Source: Ovis canadensis
Lineage: Eukaryota > Chordata > Mammalia > Artiodactyla > Bovidae
Direction: 5' to 3'
Assembly: GCF_042477335.2 (NCBI RefSeq)
Contig: NC_091255.1
Span: 42,696,501-42,760,500 of the forward strand
Length of the DNA stretch: 64,000 bases
Positions 1 through 13,300 of this stretch are shown piece after piece. The translations under genes were made by a program, and so were the position numbers. Position 1 is the first letter of the stretch. The number at the start of each line of letters is the position of its first letter. The notes under the pieces are model-generated. The model was not told the DNA's origin, made no database searches, and saw nothing but the letters and a program-made list of their open reading frames with translations.

Positions 1-165
1 GACTTCACTTTCACTTTTCACTTTCATGCATTGGAGAAGGAAATGGCAACCCACTCCAGTGTTCTTGCCTGGAGAATCCTAGGGATGGGGGAGCCTGGTG
101 GGCTGCCATCTATGGGGTCGCACAGAGTCGGACACGACTGAAGTGACTTAGCAGCAGCAGCTTTT
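1..165 (+). repeat. Bov-A2 SINE, second monomer, cut by window start
   Basis: It begins in the TTCACTTTCACTTTTCACTTTC linker that joins the two Bov-A2 monomers, runs through the second monomer and ends in a (CAG)n tail near 162. Bov-A2 is a ruminant SINE built from two Bov-A units. Confidence 0.9.
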
Positions 166-1279
166 TTAGATTGTCTTTCATTTACTAAGATTCATTTTAG
201 TTTCCTCCACATTGTTTCATGGATTGATAATTCATTTCCTTCTGCTTGAATAATATTCCATTGTCTGAAGGCACCACAGTTTATCAATTTACCTGCTGAA
301 GGACATTTTGATGGGTTCCAAGTTTTGGCTATTATGAATAAAACTGCTATAAAACTCCATGTGCAGGTTTTTATGTGGACATAAGTTTTTTACTCCTTTC
401 AGTAGATACCAAGGAGCATCACTGCAGGATCACATGGTAAGTGTGTTTAGTTTTGCAGGACACTGCCCAACCATCTTCCCAAGTGGTCATTTCTGTATCC
501 CCACCAGTGATGAATGAGCTCCTGCTGCTCCATCTTATCAGCATTCGATGCTCTCAGTGTCCCAGATGTCGGTCTAAGAAGTGTGCAGTGTTTCTCGTTG
601 TTTTAACTTGTAGTTTCTTGATGGCATACGATTGAAGGCATCTCTTCATATGCTTCTTTACCATCTGTATACCTTTTTTAGTGAGGTGTAAGGTCTTTGG
701 CCCTTTTTCAATATAAATTCAAAAGGTTTCCTGTCCCAAATGCCACAGAAAAATGGATCAAAATATGTGAACAAGTTTTAAGAAAAAAGAATTCTATCTG
801 TTGACATTGATGTCTATTTAACTGATCAAAAACCAAAGTCCTATGACTTTGTCTTAGTGGAATTTCAATAACAACAAATCAATCCTGGAATTTTCTCCTT
901 TCTAAAAATCACCTAAATCTAAGCATACTGTAATCTCACTTCCAAGTTTTACGGTTCATTTTTAATCAGGTTTTTATTTTCTAATGGAGATTTAATTGTT
1001 CTTTTTACTAGTCCTTTATCAGATGATTGTTTTCCAAAGACTTGTCCTAGTCTATGACGGGTCTTTTACTCTTAACACTGAGTATCATAGAGCAGAAGTT
1101 TTTAATTTTAGTGAATTCCAGTTTATCAATTCTTTCATGGATCATCCTTTGGTGCTATATCTGAAAAAAACCATTGCCATAACCAAGGTCATACAGATTT
1201 TCTTCTAGGAGTTTGACTTTTACATTTAAGCCTGCATTCCTTTTTTTTTTTTTTTCCTTCATGTGAATATCCAATTATT

Positions 1280-1486
1280 GGTGGCTCAGATGGTAGAGAA
1301 TCTGTCTGCAATGCCAGAGACTCAGGTTTGATTCCTGGGTTGGGAAGATCCCCTGGAGAAGGGAATGGCTACCCACTCCAGTATTCTTGCCTGGAGAATT
1401 CCATGGACAGAGGAGCCTGGGGGGCTACAGTCCCTGGGGTCGCAAAAAGCTGGACATGACTGAGTGACTAACACTTTCACACTGTC
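1280..1486 (+). repeat. Bov-tA SINE inserted in L1
   Basis: It has the typical GTGGCTCAGATGGTAGAGAA tRNA-like head and the CCCACTCCAGTATTCTTGCC core. The near-copies ATCCAATTATT (1269-1279) and ATCCAGTTATT (1487-1497) look like its target-site duplication. Confidence 0.85.
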
Positions 1487-1634
1487 ATCCAGTTATTTAA
1501 GCCCCATTTGTTGAAAATACTTTTGGTCCACTGTGTTGCCTTTGGTCCTTTGTAAAGATTGGTTAACTATATTTCTGTGGGTCTGTTTATGAGCATTCTC
1601 TATTCTGTTCAACTGATCTGTCTTTTCAACAATA

Positions 1635-1760
1635 TTGTTGTTTTTGGCTTTGCCATAGGGCATGCGGGATCTTAGTTCCTTGACCTGGGGTCAAACCCAC
1701 ACCCCCTGAAGTGGACATGCAGCCTTAAACCACTGGCCCACCCAGGAAGTCCCACCACAC
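1635..1760 (-). repeat. CHR-type SINE fragment, antisense
   Basis: TTTTTGGCTTTGCCATAGGG followed by a tRNA-like segment ending ACCACTGGCCCACCCAGGAAG is the reversed 5' end of a cetartiodactyl CHR-type SINE. Confidence 0.65.
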
Positions 1761-2499
1761 TCCTGATTATGGCAACTTTACAGCTGGCTTGAAGAGAGGT
1801 AGTGTGAATATGTTCTTTTCCTTCACTTATTGCCTTGGCTATTCTAAGTCTTCTACCTCTCCATGTAAACTTTAGAATCAGTTTGACAAAATTCAAGAAA
1901 TGATCTGGTGGAATCTTTACTGAAATTTCATTGAATCTTTAGACCAAACTGTAAAGCACTGACATGTTGACATGTCTTCCTATCCATGAACATAGGCTAT
2001 TTCTCCTTTTAGTTTTTTAAAATTTATTTCATGTTTTGTAGTTTTCCTTACATAGATTTTATGCCTATTTTATTAGATTTATACTTAATATTTCATTTTT
2101 GTGGTGCTAGTGTATATGGTTTTGTATTTTTATCTTCAAATGCCACTTGTTCTTTGCTGGTATACAGGAAAGCAATTGACTTTTATCCTACAATCTTGCT
2201 ATAATCACTTATTAGTAATGAGTTGGGAGAGTTGTTCTTGATTTATATTTTCTACAGAGCTGCCTGCCACAGGGTTGGAAGTGTGGGTCAGGTATCGGCA
2301 ACTTTACTAAGAGCTGGATTTGACAAAAGTTAGCTACATTTACTGTCTAACACTTTCCCTGGAAGTTGCAAACCTTCAAGACTCCAGAGTTCCAAAATCA
2401 TTAAATGGATTTGCCACTGTTTAGATGGGGAGATTCCTGGTGCTTCCTATTCCACCATCTTCCACAAATCCTCCCCATTTGATTCATTTTTATTATTCC

Positions 2500-3640
2500 T
2501 CTATATTGATATCCTTCATTCGGTGACATATAATTCCTATACTTTCCTTTAGTTTTTTGAGCATGTTTAAAATAAATGATTTAAAGTCTTTGTCTAGTAC
2601 ATTTAAAGTCTGAGCTTCCTCAAGGAAGACCCTGTATACGGGTGCAACCTTGTTTCTTTAGATGCCTCGGAACTTGTTGTTGTTGAAAACTGCTATTTCT
2701 AATATTATAATGTGATGGAAATCAGGGTCTTCTCTATCCACAGGGTCTGTCTGCTCTTCTCAACTGATTCTGTAAAGTCTGCATTCTTCATTGTTTGTGG
2801 CAACTGAAATCTCTGGACAGTCAGCTTAGTGAGTCATCACATACTTCCATAAAACCCTGAAACCAAAAAAGAAGAGAGAGAACAGCATTCCCAATCTGCA
2901 GGCGGGCTGTGAGTCCTGGGCATGCCATCAACGCTCAGCTAGGAAATCTACAACCCCACTGGGGCTCTCACTTCTTGCTGGCACAGAAACCCAAGGTCAG
3001 ACAGAGGTGCAAGTTTATGGCTTTCTCAGGGCTTTCTGAGCACATGCTCAGAAAGCAAAGGTTTAAGGTTTTTTAGAAGAAAAAAAAGCAATTTTTCTCT
3101 TTGTAAGAAAGTCTTTTTTTGTGTACATGAGCTGGAGGGGACTGTGGTTAGATGACCCCAGTACCTCACAGCCTGATAAACTCTAAGGCAGAGTGCTGGG
3201 CTCTGAACTCTGACGGACAATACGAGATGCTCGGCACTGACCAGGGTCACAGCGCTTGCCCTCGGGAAGCCCCTCCCTCCAGCACCTCGTCATCCAGAGC
3301 ATGCAGCGGTGCGCTGTGTTCAGAGTGTGACTGTGCTATCAGACAAGGGGCAGAACAAAGCCACGCCAAGATGCAGACGGCAGCTCATGCCGACTCCTGA
3401 CCTGACCCCAGAGGCTCATGCTGGTGTCCCAACTCCTCTCCTGCCGCAGTCAAGTGACTATGTGCCATGAACGTGCAGGTCCCTGGACAAACAGAACAGG
3501 GAACATTACATCCCAAAGACACAACTACACCACACAAAGCTGCAGAAATCCCCACAAGCTGACCAACACTTCAACATCCACACGTGGATATTCAGCTTCC
3601 ACTTTATTTTAGTTATAAAACAATTGCCAAAACACAAAAT
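2500..3640. other. Intergenic, downstream of PRPSAP2; no gene recognised
   Basis: Only short unsupported open frames are present. The segment around 2400-2480 resembles a reversed L1 5' region. I recognise nothing else up to the poly(A) region. Confidence 0.5.
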
Positions 3641-3654
3641 TAAAAAAAAAACAC

Positions 3655-4335
3655 ACACACAAACAGAGTATGTTTTTATTCCTTCTTTTGTTGCAGAAAA
3701 TAAATAACCGTCACATATTCCATATGCTTGTCTATAAAAGCATTTCTAAAAATGTAATTTACTGGATTTAACAGCATAATCTTTTTGGCTTTTCAACTGC
3801 AGTATCATACAGCAGATCATTTTATTTTACTAACTTTTTAAAAGCACTTGGGCTGCAGCAACTTTCGATAAAGGCCGTTTGTGAGCTTAAAAATCTTTTT
3901 CCAAGTTATTTTTTAAACGGTTAAACTGAATACAACCAGGTCTTAAATTTATTCTATTTAAGAGGAGAATATAGTTTTTCTTTTATAAAAATTGCCCCTC
4001 AAACTCACAAACACCCAAATGGACATAAAAAGTGGATCTGTCTTCATAGAAATTAACAAAAGGAAGGAACAAGACACAGCCGGCCCCCGTGAAATGCATC
4101 CAGCCAGGCATGCGCCTCAGAGTACGGACGCTCACGACTCCAGTGTGACCCTTGGGACTTTTTAAAAGAACAGTGTTCAGTCATCTAAACCTATGTTTCT
4201 GAAAAGGTAGGACATAGACTCCCCATTGTGAATCCGACGGATGGCTTCTGAGAGGGTCATGCTGATATCCACAGTTTTGATTTTGGGGCACTGGAGCTTC
4301 TGGATTTCATGTGGAATTGTATTGGTAACCACCAC
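3655..4335 (-). CDS. PRPSAP2: PRPSAP2 terminal exon: C-terminus (CDS 4335-4177) and 3'UTR
   Basis: After an acceptor read as TTGGCAG on the minus strand, the exon opens in phase 0 with [10 protein letters not shown] and runs 52 codons to TGA at 4179-4177, covering residues 318-369. It closes the second phosphoribosyltransferase-like domain. The segment [20 protein letters not shown] has Thr where I recall Ile in the human protein. The 3'UTR runs about 500 nt toward lower coordinates to a probable cleavage site near 3655. The lower boundary is inferred from the poly(A) signal. Confidence 0.95.
3675..3680 (-). terminator. PRPSAP2: Probable PRPSAP2 poly(A) signal AATAAA
   Basis: AATAAA is read on the minus strand about 500 nt after the stop codon. 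A GT/T-rich element (minus-strand GTTTGTGTGTGTG then a T run, about 3637-3665) lies just beyond, as expected for a cleavage site near 3655. A second AATAAA at 3603-3608 could be an alternative. Confidence 0.7.
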
Positions 4336-7300
4336 CTGCCAATCAAGAGGAAGAAAGGAGAGGTCGTAACACCAAGTAGCCTCCTGGATGGGTCTGAAAA
4401 CGTGACCCATTCTCACCCTTCTGAGTCCTACTTCCAGGACTGGGGTCTACTCTGCCTTCAGCATGAGTTCAGTCAGTGTGAACACAACCTGCATCTGAGG
4501 TTAAGGTTTGCACCCACTGTGACAGCTATACAGACAGATGACAGCAAGTGTGGGCAAGGATGTGGAGAAACTGGAAGGCTCACTCACTGCTGGTGGGAAC
4601 GCAAACTGGTTCAGCTGTGTCGGAAAACAGCCTGGAGGTTCCTCAAACGGTTAAACATAGAGTTACCGTGTGACCCAGCAATTCTTCTCTTAGGTTGACA
4701 CCCAAGAGAAATGAAAACATCTCCATCGGAAAACCTGTACATAAAAGTTCATAATAGTGTTATTTACAATAGTCAAAAAGAGGAAACAACCCAAATTATG
4801 AATAGAAAGCAAAATGTGCTACATCCAGGCAATGAAATACCATTAGGCAAAAATAAGGAATGGAGTACTGACACCTGCTGCAACACGGGCGAACTTTCAA
4901 AACATTATGCTAGTGAAAGGAGCCAGACACCAAAGGCCATGGTATTACACGATTCCATTTACATGAGAAGGCCGGGTTAGGCAGACCTGTTACAGAGACA
5001 GACAGCGGATTAGCGGCCACCTAAAGATGAGTGGGTTGAGAAGAATTGCAGGCAGACAACGGGTAAGGAGTTCCACTGTGGCAGCCTGAAAATGTTCTAA
5101 AAGTGAGGGTGGTAATGGTTGCACAATTCTGTGGAAAAATTGAAGATTTGTATATATTTACTTTTTTAAATGAATTTGTATTGGAGTACAGTTGACTTAT
5201 GATGTGTTAGTTTCTGCTGTACAGCATAGTGAATCAATTATACATATGCATATATCCACTCCTTTTCAGCTTCTTTTCCATACACGGCATTATAGAGTAT
5301 TGATGGGTAGAGTACCCTGTGCTATACAGCAGGTCCTTGTTGATCATCTATTTTATACATCATAGAGTGTATATGTCAATCCAAATCTCTCAATTTATCC
5401 CTCTCCCTCTTTCCCCCTTGGTGACCACAAGTTTGTTTTCTACATCTGTGACTATTTCTGTTTTGTAAATAGGCTCATTTGTACCATTTTTTTAAGACTC
5501 CACATATAAGCAATATATGACATTTGTCTTTCTCACATACTTTAAATGGGCCAGTCATAAGGCATGTGAATTACAGACCTTCCTCCCACCCACCATCCAA
5601 GCTTTCACTTTACATGGTTTCAGTTACCCCTGGTCAACCTTGGTCTGAAAACATTACATGGAAGGTTCCAGAAATAAATAACCCATACATCTTAAATCAT
5701 GCAGAGAGCCAAGTAGTGTGAGAAAACCTCACACCGTGGTGCCCCATCTGGGAGGGGGCTCATCCCTCTGTCCGGCAGATCCCACCCCAGGCAGTGACTC
5801 ACAGTGCCTGTGACCTGCAGACCCTTATCTGCCTTAATAATGACCCCAGAGCACAAGAGCAGTGATACTGGCAATTCAGATACACCAAAGAGAAGTTGCT
5901 AAGTGTTTCCTTTAGCAAAAAGGCAAAAGTTCTCAAAGAAAGAAAAAGATTTTGTGCGCTGAGATTGTGGAGATCCATGGTAAGAATGAATCGTCCATCT
6001 GTGAAATTATGTAGAAGGAAACAAATTCATGCTGGTTTTGCTGTTGCACCTCAGACCACAAAAGTTATGGCTACAGTGTGTGGTAAGTGCTTAGTTAAGA
6101 CGAAAAAGGCATTAAATTTGCACAATGGGGTATGTTATTATAATAGTTATATTTTATCATTAGTTATTGTTAATCTCCTATTGTGCCTAACTAATAAACT
6201 TCATCACAGACTACACACAGGGTTCAGTACTATCCTGCACAGTTTTGGACATCCCCTGGCAGGCCATGGAACCCATCTCCTGTGGATAAGTGGGGACTTT
6301 GGACTTCCCTTGTGGCTCAGCTGGTAAAGAATCCACCTGCAATGTGGGAGACCTGGGTTCAATCCCTGGGTTGGGAAGGTTCCCTGGAGAAGGGAAACGC
6401 CACCCACTCCAGTATTCTTGCTTGGAGAATTCCATGGTCTGTATAGTCCATGGGGTCACACAGAGTCAGACACGACTGTGACTTTCACTTTCTGGTATAT
6501 CTCAATAAAGCTGATATTTTAAAAAGTTAAGATTTGATAAAACATCTAAAAAAGGAGAAACAAACATTTTTGAAAGGCTATATAAAAAAAAAAAACTCAG
6601 CCTTCTTTAAAAAAACAGAGAATAGAAATACTTCTCAAGTTATTATTTATAATACATATTTCCTACTTCCAAAATAAGCCTCAAGATAGTTCATAACAAG
6701 AAAGTCCACACACGAGACTTGAATGGGACAGTCAGGGATCATGCCAAACCAGCACTAAGAATGCAATCACCTGGCCACCGTGAGGACTCAGACTGGCTCT
6801 CTGCCTGATCTTCCAGGAATGTACAGGAGACAGCACTTTTATTTCTTAAAAGATAATAAGCATGTGATTCACACAATCGCTGTGCAGCCAGCCAGGCCCT
6901 GGGCCGAGGTGGACAGAGCAGAGCAGGGATGCCTGCTTGGCTCACTTCACCAGCCAGGTGCTGGGCCGAGGCAGACACAGCAGGGCAGGGATGCCGGCTC
7001 TGTTCACTTCACTAGCCAGGCGCTGGGCCAAGGTGGACAGAGCAGGGTAGGGATGCCTGCCCGGCTCACTTCAGCTGGGCGCCACAGGCACGTAGGAAGA
7101 TGGCCAGCATGCCCTCTTCTCTGTCATGTCATGGGCATCTGTCCAGGGGGAGTTGGGCCTCAGCATCAGGCAAATAGGGTCTGAACCCACGTGCGCCTTG
7201 TGGCTGCTCAACCTGAGGTCCCTGCATGTCTCTCACTCTCCCCACAGGGGTGTGTCGAAGCTCAGGGTGGGTGTGTGCCTGACCCCGGGCAGTACTTGCA

Positions 7301-10300
7301 GGGACTGTGTACTCCATCAATAGAAGTTACTAAAACTACCACCCACTGCCACTGTCAGAGCCAGTGACCAACAAAACAGAACTCATGCCAGGAATCCACT
7401 CTTAACGCTCCACCTACTCTCGTGACCTCAGGTCAGGGGCCCACATGCACCAGCAGGTGTGCCCACACGTGGCCTGTCTCTGTTACCTCATCGATGGCAG
7501 ACTCCTCGATCAGCCGGGGGGCGTCGGAGGACAGCAGGCCGTGGGTCGCCATCACGAAGATCTTATATGCACCCCTCTCCTTTAGGGTCTCTGCAGCGGC
7601 CAGGAAGCTGTCTACATCGTCGATGATGTCATCCTGGCATTACAGATGCAGCAAAAGACATGAGCACTTGTGCAAAGGTGAGTCTAGACCATGGGGAGAG
7701 GGAAGGGGCTAATTCTACTATGACATGCTCGCTGTCCATGGGGACCTGTCCAGACAGCAAGGTCACTGGCTTCCGTGGTGTTCTCTCTGGGCCTCCCAGC
7801 TGGACAGTAATGACAGCTGTCACTTCATAGCTCCTGGGCCCTTGTCTTTCTGTCCCTACTTTCCAGAGCAACGCCCCACCAGGCAGGGGCTCCAGGAACA
7901 TGCACCCGTAAGTTCATGCCCAGTACAGCACCTGTTAGGAGATGCTCTGACTCCACCAGGTTCTTTCCCCTTTGGTGCTACTTTTCCTTATTTTCTGAAT
8001 TTTCTCCACTGGGTGGATGGGAAATGGGGTCTTATATATATATATTTGTATAATGGGAAGACAAAAAATACTATCAACAAAATACACAGTCTAGTGGTTT
8101 CTAATCTCACAGACGCCCAGTATGAGGTAATAGAAAATACGTATGGTGGTTTCTGTTCCTGGATCCTGACAGCAGGCTTCTAAAGTGGTTGTAGATGCCT
8201 CAGTAATCAGAGCACGACAAGAGTCTCTTGTCTTTACTCAGTGACTCTGGAGGGCTCTTGGGCGAGGGATGGTCCCAGAAAGACCAGGCCATGATGAGAA
8301 GCCTGGCATTTTCAGCCCCCTCAACTCCTCCAGAGAGGGAAGGGGGCTGGAAATGGAGTTAATGACCCCCTCACAGGGTTCAGGGAGCTTCCAGGTGGTG
8401 CGCCCCAACTCCATGGGGACCCTCCCAGCTCTTGCCCTGAGCATCTCTCCCTTCCACTGGCTACTCATCTGAGTCCTACATCACATCTTTTAATGAACTG
8501 CTGAACGTTAAGTTAGTGTCTGCCTGGGTTCTGAGAGCTGTTCTAGGACATGTCCGAGTCCAAGGAGGGTCCCAGGAGTCATGTCAGACAGAAGCTGGAG
8601 GTCACCTAACAACTCCCAGTTTTTGGACCAAAGCAAACATTTAGCCTAAGACACCCACCAACTTAAGTGATATTTACCTGGCCATAGCACGATCCTCAGC
8701 ACAATTAACAAGGTGAGCTGACAAGCTAATGAGGGTAAATACGACAACCAGTAGCAACAGAAGAGGTGCACGTACCACAATGATGGCGATCCTGCCTCCC
8801 ACGTCACCAACAACTGTGATCGGGGGCTTTTCTTTAGGAATCAGCACTGGTCAGAAGAGAATACACACACGTTTCTGCATCTGATTTCCTGACATCCCTT
8901 TATCTGCCTAAAAGCAGAGCCCCCAAAAGAATTCAGTTGCCATAAATCCTGATCCAGGAATAACACAGAAGACTGGCTCTCATCACCCAGACCAGAGGTC
9001 AGTGCTGCTCCTACATGGACATCGCCATGGAGACAGACACACGGCCCTGTCTCCCCTAGCCCTTCCTGAAAGAGCCACTCGTCCTCCCCTCGGTGCCCCT
9101 GCCCTATTCCCCTTCACCTAAGCCCCAAATTCCAACCTTCTCCTAAAATCTGTCTTCTCTCTTGCTAATCTGTCTGTTGACAGTTTTATTTCACTGCAGC
9201 CTCCTGAGCAGTGAACCTAGAGAGGCTAGAGGAAAAGCTTCTTCTCCCTAACAGACTTAAACAAAAGCAATATTTTTTTTCCCATTGAAAAGGCGTTATT
9301 AAAGCTTGAAAGAAGTTTCTTAAAGACAAAAACAAACTTATGCACAACTTCAACAGCCAGTCACAGCCACATTCCTCCTGTTCCCTCCTGGCCCAGGCAG
9401 AAGACAGTGAATAAGACATTGCCTTATTCACACACATTCCTCAAGTTTTCTCTTGTTTCCAGTCAATTCTTTCAATGGGCTGCATAATGAGTGGTGCTGA
9501 TGAGACATTCTTCACCAAGGCCTCCCCTCTGAACCATTTACTTGTCTAGTATTTTACACCAGAAATACCAGGACCATGAATAACTTGTGCACCTAGAGCT
9601 TTCTGCCCGTGTTAACCTTTGCTCTAGCACATACTACTGAGTGGATGAATGTGATCCCTGATGGGCCACAAGTGAGTCTTAACTAGGCATGTTCATGGGT
9701 CTTGCTGGGATCAGACAGGCCGCGCTGCTAAGGGGCCATCAGAGATGCACTTGTCACAGCCAGAAAAAGGTACCAGTTTTTGCCAATTTAAGAAACAGAC
9801 AAGAAGTACTTCACATTCAATAAAGAGATTAAGTCAGCCTTAAAGGCAAAGAGGAAGTGACCCGGGGCTGCATGCTTACTGGGGATCTCCAGGCTGGGGT
9901 GGATGGCGGCTGCGCTCCTGACCATAGGTGGGGAGTGCCGCCCGTCCACCAGGTCGGACTCGGCATCCTGTGCTTCTCCATGAATCACCGCAATGCCCAA
10001 ACGCAGGCGCTCGGCGAAAGACTGGGCCCTAGGGAGAACAGGAGGAGGGTCACAGCCATGCAAAGTGGTTTCTACTCATGTCTACGGAGAAGTATCACAG
10101 GCATTCAGAAAATGAAGTTTCCGAAAGGATTAGTGAAAAAGGAGACTGAAACAACCTCAGCTTCTGGGAATCCAGGACAGAGTGTGGAGAACCCACCTGA
10201 CACACGTCCCCCTGCAGGGCCTGTGGGCATGCAGCCAGCGAGTGAGCCTGTGCTATAGGCTAGTTCACCTCCCTGAAGCCTCTGCTTCCTCGCTTGGAGC

Positions 10301-13300
10301 TATGCACTCTCCCTGCTCACCTGGTTAATAGTGAGAACCAACACGTGAGGCAGAGCGCGCTAACGATTCAGCAGAGTAGGAAGGCTCAGATGACGGGGGG
10401 CATTTTTTAGCAATAAAGTGTTTTTAGATGCAGGGATGTACAATGTTGGTGGTACATACCACTGCTGCACACTGAATAGACTGCGGTGTAGTATAAACAT
10501 AACTCTAGATGCACTGGGAGACCAGACGTCCATGTGACTCACTTTACAGCAACGCTGTTTTCTGGAACCCACACCACCCCCAGGGTGTGTCTGTGCCTGA
10601 CATCCTTTCAGTCAAACACAACTGCAGGTTCTGCGCCCCTGTCTCATCAGTTACTCCAGTTACATGGAACTCTCAGCACTGCCCCATCTGCACACCTGTA
10701 GTGTCTGAAAGTTTTGTAAAATGTCACTTTTTAACACATACCAATCAGTGGCTTCTTGGCTGGATAGAATTATCTGTTAATAAATTACTGAGTTCTCTGA
10801 ATAAAAGGCAATAAACAACCTCAAAATATATTTGCTGGTGAAGATGTGAAGATGAACCACCAGCAGCTACCCCAGGGCAGGGCTGGGACTCTATAGTCCT
10901 GGATACTTCCTGGTAGGAAATGTGACCGGCAGTCACAGACGGGGACTGGGACAAGGGAGGACGATGAACCATCACCTAATAAATGAAATCGGCAGACAGG
11001 CTGTGCACTATCAGCTCCCAGGTCAAAAAGCAAGGGCCAGAGAGGGAGCTGCTACAATGCGACCCAGAACACTGGGATTCAACGGGCTGGACTCAGGTGT
11101 GGTTTTACACAGCAACTGTGAGCACCTACCTACCTCTTGGCTGAGGCCGGAGACTTGGCCACGATGACGGCGTTCCTGTAGTCTGGGATCTGAGAAGAGG
11201 AGGGGCTGGGTGACTGCCATGTCTCCAAAGGCTGCTCACACCAGCTCCACAGTCAATAAAAAGCAACACCCCAACACACTCAGAAATGTCAGCTGGTCAC
11301 TTGAACGTTTTCCAAAAAGAGAGAAAACTCAAAGTAAATTTCCTCTTTGGAAAATGAAGAAATGCCTACCTAAGGAAAAAAATTATCATCAAGACATGAA
11401 TCTTATAGACTTATTTTAAGAAAAAAAGTAGAGTTAATCAGTAATAAGCTCATATCTAAGTGGCAGGAAAGATGTTTTTATAAAGTCAACAGGAAGTCCT
11501 CTCATGGACCCCTGTTACATGTAATTTCACAGCCCAAGGATGATACTCATTGGACCTGAATTGAAGGCATTTGTCAACTTCTAAACAAGTGATTACTTAA
11601 TGTAACTGTCACAGCTGATGAAGAAAGAAACCAGCCTGCTAATGGAATCAGCCCAGCACTCTTTACAAAGATACTAAGAGCCCTTAAGAAAATAAGCAAA
11701 TGTCGATCTACATTGAAGCCCTTCACTTTGAGCATCTGAGTGACCTGGATGAAGATGATGACAACTGAAGAGACACCCAGTACCAACTCCTCAGAGCTCA
11801 CAGGACAAGACTAGCAATGCTTTTCAGCTGAGCAGTAGTTTGCTGTTTCTGATTTCATCTGGGCAATATTTTCAAACCATGTGCTTAAAATCTAATCAAT
11901 TCATTAAATTATGTTATTCCATTCAGATATATCCCCATTGATTTCTCACAATTATGCTAGCTTGGTGAACTGGAACATAAGCACTCACCACCATCTAGCA
12001 CATTGCACAATGCCTAGCATGTGGAAAAAACTAAATAACCAATACTTAGTAAACAAACAGAACCCTGATGAATTTGAAGAAGGTTCTATTATAGATATAC
12101 CTAATTGGATAAGATGTCTCTCCATCTGGTCCATCTACACACATAAATAGCACAAAATATTTTCATTTTCACATGTTCCTCATCTTTCCTGGGAGTCTTT
12201 ATGAACTGTTTTATGTACTTCCATGCCTCACTGAATATCATCAAACAGCACCAAACCCAACCAAGACGAGAAATAACTAATGAAGGAACAGTTACTAAAG
12301 CAAAGAAAAGGAAACTTTAAAAGAAAGGACTTTTTAAAATAAAAACAGGTCTACTTCCTCCTCGGGACTCAAAACAGGAAATCATATGCATAAAGAAAGA
12401 ACAAGTTGTTATGAAGGTGGAGGTTATTATGGTCAAAGTAAGAAGGTCAGCAGCTGGCTGGTTCAGGGGCAGGATGGACGCGGCTGCAAGAAAATGTCAG
12501 CAAGAGCAAGGCATGGAATTTTCCAACCAATTCAGCACAGGAGAAAGCAAAACTTGAACAAAAAAACAGTTAAATAATATATAGACTAGATACAAGATTT
12601 CAACATCTAGTAGCTCCTGAAGAAAGAAATGAAAAATCCAAATTACAGAAAACAAAATTTGTAGGGAATGGAAAGGCCCCACTGAGCATCCAGAGATGGA
12701 TGAAGATGGTTCATCTCACTGGATGCTGGTTCATGGGTCATAGATGTCCACAGACATGCCATGTGGAGATTTCAAAACCACAGCAAGGAGATAAAGCACT
12801 ATCTCAAACGGGTAATTCTGTCCAAGTGCAAATTAATACAGCCCTTCAGACAACCTTAATTTTTGCAGTATCTAGTAAAATATAAAAAATGTAGATACTT
12901 TTCAATCATGATTCCACTTCCCAGTATATTTCAGAAGAGCACTTGTTTAAGTACTGAGAAAAGCAGGTACTGCTTTTAGTACTTGAAGTACTGAAAAAAG
13001 AATTTTCAGTGCAACATCACTTAAAATTTTTTTTTAAATAAAATATTTCACTTAAAAGAATGAAAATTTAAACTACCTAATATCCAGCCAAGAGGGAAAT
13101 GGATGAAAAACCTGTGGCTCATTTAAACTTGTGCTTTAACACCTAAACAGGCAGCTACTTACATTTACATTAACTAAACTCAAATGAAATCAAGGATTCC
13201 ATTCTCCAGTCACACTGGGCACTTCAGCTGACATTCTGAAGGCAGAGTGAACATTTTCACCGGCATAGAAAGTTCTATCCATTACAGTTGGTCTGCACTT

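Larger units (their letters stand above)
166..2130 (-). repeat. Old L1 LINE fragments, antisense
   Basis: A-poor, T-rich sequence matching reversed L1 ORF2 and 3' regions, such as the stretch around GGACATTTTGATGGGTTCC (about 300-320) and the later segment from 1500. The L1 is interrupted by a Bov-tA SINE (1280-1486) and a CHR-type stretch (about 1635-1760). No intact ORF survives. Confidence 0.65.
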
